From positions 1 through 64,000 of the forward strand of contig CANMCF010000019.1 in assembly GCA_947496215.1 (NCBI GenBank): a DNA stretch of 64,000 nucleotides, read 5' to 3'. The position numbers and the translations under genes were made by a program. The notes beneath the pieces are model-generated. The model saw nothing but the letters and a program-made list of their open reading frames with translations, did no database searches and was not told the DNA's origin. The stretch is from an uncultured Bizionia sp. (lineage in GTDB: Bacteria > Bacteroidota > Bacteroidia > Flavobacteriales > Flavobacteriaceae). The number at the start of each line of letters is the position of its first letter. Position 1 is the stretch's first letter. This document shows positions 62,045 through 64,000 of this stretch, piece by piece.

Positions 62045-63135
62045 AACTTCCTAGAATAGATGTCGACATAGGGAAAATTGCTCATAACATTCAACAGTTA
62101 AAAGGATTGTATGGCTCCAAAGGAATTAAAATTACTGCTGTTACAAAGGTAATTGGAGGCAATCCGGCAATAGCTTCGGTTTTAGTGGGAAAGGACATTG
62201 GCATTCTGGCGGATTCTAGAATCGAAAATATTGTAAAGATGCGAAAATCGGGTATTCAATCAAAATTTTTATTGCTGAGAACACCAGCTTTAAGTCAAGT
62301 AGAAGAGGTCGTTGCCTATACAGACATAAGCTTGAATTCTGAGTTGGTCGTTCTACAAGAACTCTCCAAATATGCCATAAGGAACAAAACTGTACATGAA
62401 GTAATTCTTATGGTGGAATTGGGTGATTTGCGAGAAGGGATCATGCCTTTGGAAATGAATGATACTGTAAAGGAAGTGTTGAAATTGAGAGGACTCTCCT
62501 TGATGGGAATAGGTTCAAATTTTGCTTGCTTTGGTGGAATAGGTCCTGACGAGGATAAAATAAATGAACTATCATCAATAGCTACGAATTTGGAGACGAA
62601 ATTTAAAATTGTCTTGACTATTGTTTCTGGCGGGAATTCTGCAAACTATCATTGGTTCAAATCTTCAAAAAATGTTGGCAGAATAAATAATTTGCGAGTA
62701 GGGGAGTCTATCTTTTTAGGAAGAGAGGCACTTTGTAGAACACCTATACAGAATCTTTATACAGATGCTTTTACATTGGTGACCGAAGTAATTGAATCAA
62801 AAATGAAACCTTCTAAGCCTTATGGTAAATCATATCAAGATGCCAATGGGGAAATCAGAGAATTTAAAGAGAAGGGACTAATGAATAGAGCCATTCTAGC
62901 TATGGGAGGACAAGATGTTGAAGTTTCTGGGATTGTCCCAAGGCAAGATGTTGCTATTCTGGGAGCAAGCAGTGATCATATTGTAATAAATAACACCAAG
63001 TCAAATTTAAAAGTAGGGGACACTGTAGAATTCGACTTGAACTACAATGCATTGTTAAGAGCATTGAATTCATCATACATTACTAAAAACATAATCAACA
63101 TTAATGAATGTAAAAACGTACTGCAAATTAGTTGA
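62041..63135 (+). CDS. Alanine/ornithine racemase-type PLP enzyme
   Basis: 364 residues starting at TTG 62041, which overlaps the previous stop. Fold type III alanine-racemase barrel: the N-terminal PRIDVDIGKIAHNIQQL, PLP lysine K36 in AVTKVIGG, LADSRIENI, MVELGDLREGI, IVSGGNSANYHW and GASSDHIVIN. The sequence pattern is closest to ornithine racemase (Orr) rather than to classical Alr, by my recall. It interconverts L and D forms of an amino acid. It overlaps the dipeptidase gene by 32 bases. Confidence 0.88.
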   Translation: MKLPRIDVDIGKIAHNIQQLKGLYGSKGIKITAVTKVIGGNPAIASVLVGKDIGILADSRIENIVKMRKSGIQSKFLLLRTPALSQVEEVVAYTDISLNSELVVLQELSKYAIRNKTVHEVILMVELGDLREGIMPLEMNDTVKEVLKLRGLSLMGIGSNFACFGGIGPDEDKINELSSIATNLETKFKIVLTIVSGGNSANYHWFKSSKNVGRINNLRVGESIFLGREALCRTPIQNLYTDAFTLVTEVIESKMKPSKPYGKSYQDANGEIREFKEKGLMNRAILAMGGQDVEVSGIVPRQDVAILGASSDHIVINNTKSNLKVGDTVEFDLNYNALLRALNSSYITKNIININECKNVLQIS

Positions 63136-63778
63136 AGCAAAAGATAGTAGAAATAAACTTTTAATTCCTTCAATTAGAATTTTAGAAAATCACTCGCCTT
63201 TAATGAGTTTAATGAATACAGATTTCAATTTGATTTTTGAACCCTCAATTTCTGTAGATTATACATATATGATTAGAGAGGACATCCTTGAAAAGATAGG
63301 GCGTATAAGTCATGAGTTGAACTCCCAAAATAAAATGTTGATTATTCGTTCTGCATGGAGGTCTATTGAGCATCAGCAACTTTTATGGGATGCTAAATTT
63401 GAATTCTTTCTGAAAGAACATCCAGAGAAGTCTTTCGACGAGGTTAAGGAGATCGTTAGTTATTTTGTAGCTTTTCCCAGAGAGTCCATGCATGCTACTG
63501 GAGGGGCTATTGATGCATTGATTTATGACAATGCTAAAAAATGCGTGATGGATTTTGGCACAAACCGAGGATTAAAGATTGATCTTTCAAAAAAGTGTTA
63601 TCCATACTATCCTGAAATTAGTAAAGAAGCTAAGAAAAATAGAGCGTTGTTAATTGGTTTATTTGAAAGTGAAGATTTTGTATGCGATCTAAAAGAATAT
63701 TGGCATTTTGATTATGGGAATGTCATTTGGGCAATTGAAAAAGAAAAGGAATTTGCTATTTATGAGTCAATTGTTTAA
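63104..63778 (+). CDS. VanX/DdpX-type D-alanyl-D-alanine dipeptidase
   Basis: 224 residues, cytosolic. The zinc-binding SxHxxGxAxD motif is SMHATGGAID with H130 and D137, and the catalytic ExWH is EYWHFDYG with E198 and H201. All VanX ligands are present. It hydrolyses D-Ala-D-Ala and similar dipeptides. No vanH or vanA genes are near, so this is peptidoglycan dipeptide catabolism rather than vancomycin resistance. The 32-base overlap with the racemase gene indicates a common pathway. Confidence 0.92.
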   Translation: MNVKTYCKLVEAKDSRNKLLIPSIRILENHSPLMSLMNTDFNLIFEPSISVDYTYMIREDILEKIGRISHELNSQNKMLIIRSAWRSIEHQQLLWDAKFEFFLKEHPEKSFDEVKEIVSYFVAFPRESMHATGGAIDALIYDNAKKCVMDFGTNRGLKIDLSKKCYPYYPEISKEAKKNRALLIGLFESEDFVCDLKEYWHFDYGNVIWAIEKEKEFAIYESIV

Positions 63779-63848
63779 TTGGTATTCCAATAAACAAAAA
63801 GATTAAATGTTAAAATAGATGAACTATGTAGAAGGAGAGTCAAAATGA

Positions 63849-63883
63849 AAAGCACTTTACATTTTTTTAATGTAAAGTGCTTT
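63849..63883 (+). terminator. Bidirectional terminator after the D-amino-acid operon
   Basis: A 14-bp stem (AAAGCACTTTACAT with ATGTAAAGTGCTTT) and a loop of seven T/A bases, between the dipeptidase gene and the minus-strand tRNA-Leu. Confidence 0.8.
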
Positions 63884-63895
63884 GGGTAATGTCTG

Positions 63896-63981
63896 TGCGC
63901 ACGAGAAGACTCGAACTTCCACGACCTAAAGCGGTCACTGGCCCCTCAAGCCAGCGCGTCTACCAATTCCGCCACGTGCGC
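63896..63981 (-). tRNA. tRNA-Leu (anticodon GAG)
   Basis: 86-base class II tRNA on the minus strand. The acceptor GCGCACG pairs perfectly with CGTGCGC. The anticodon stem-loop is CTGGC-TTGAGGG-GCCAG with anticodon GAG. A long variable arm (TGACCGCTTTAGGTCG) and the T arm TGGAAG-TTCGAGT-CTTCT follow. CCA is not encoded. Confidence 0.95.
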
Positions 63982-64000
63982 ATTTATTGAGAAAATAAAG

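Noticed and set aside
63104..63778. Vancomycin-resistance cassette
   Set aside because: Only the VanX-type gene is present; no vanH, vanA or two-component genes; a catabolic role is more likely.

Overview
The window is a stretch of chromosome from a low-GC Bacteroidota, almost certainly the family Flavobacteriaceae. The evidence is type IX secretion sorting tails on two secreted proteins, N-terminal lipoprotein signals followed by SNDDD/SSDDD tethers, Bacteroidetes-type promoters (TTG, then TAnnTTTG) in front of several genes, weak or absent Shine-Dalgarno sequences, AraC regulators with multi-pass membrane domains, and a zeaxanthin-type carotenoid operon. I do not assign a genus.

Region 0.1-9.4 kb is a defence island on the minus strand: a small XRE controller, HsdR, HsdM, HsdS with an unusual C-terminal extension, then an AAA ATPase and an HNH nuclease appended to the same operon. 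The last two resemble a Septu-type pair. A direct repeat brackets the island.

Region 9.4-23.9 kb is accessory DNA. It holds a dispersed repeat family (five copies), a truncated copy of a BASS transporter, a lipoprotein gene broken by one in-frame stop, and AraC regulators. It also holds a toxin locus: a type VI secretion tube protein (Hcp/TssD-like) fused to a zinc metalloprotease, with a candidate lipoprotein immunity gene and a decayed tandem copy of toxin tip plus immunity gene. Secreted proteins of partly unknown function follow.

Region 23.9-44.7 kb is mostly core housekeeping: pepT, pyrD, a LysE exporter, HMG-CoA lyase, a porin, an FMN-binding protein with a membrane partner, guaB, a T9SS subtilase, a GNAT/SRPBCC cluster, a run of three parvulin-type chaperones followed by a MoxR ATPase, and aconitase.

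Region 44.7-50.1 kb carries a second, unrelated metalloprotease with a cysteine-rich hydrophobic N-terminus, a small membrane protein directly behind it (candidate toxin and immunity pair), a Crp-type regulator, a lipoprotein, a TlpA thioredoxin and a GlsB-type membrane protein.

Region 50-55 kb is a carotenoid operon (regulator-crtI-crtB-crtZ-crtY). Its regulator carries the B12-photoreceptor signature of CarH. Then come a membrane AraC regulator, a secreted DJ-1/NTF2-like fusion and tRNA-Lys.

Region 58-64 kb has an alternative sigma-70 factor, a cold-shock protein, an AraC regulator, small conserved proteins and a cupin. It ends in an overlapping three-gene D-amino-acid operon (DUF1611, ornithine/alanine-type racemase, VanX-type D-Ala-D-Ala dipeptidase) and tRNA-Leu.

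The best candidates for something undescribed are the Hcp-metalloprotease locus, the hydrophobic metalloprotease pair, the RM operon with its ATPase/HNH tail, and the D-amino-acid operon. All functions are read from motifs and context; no database search was run.
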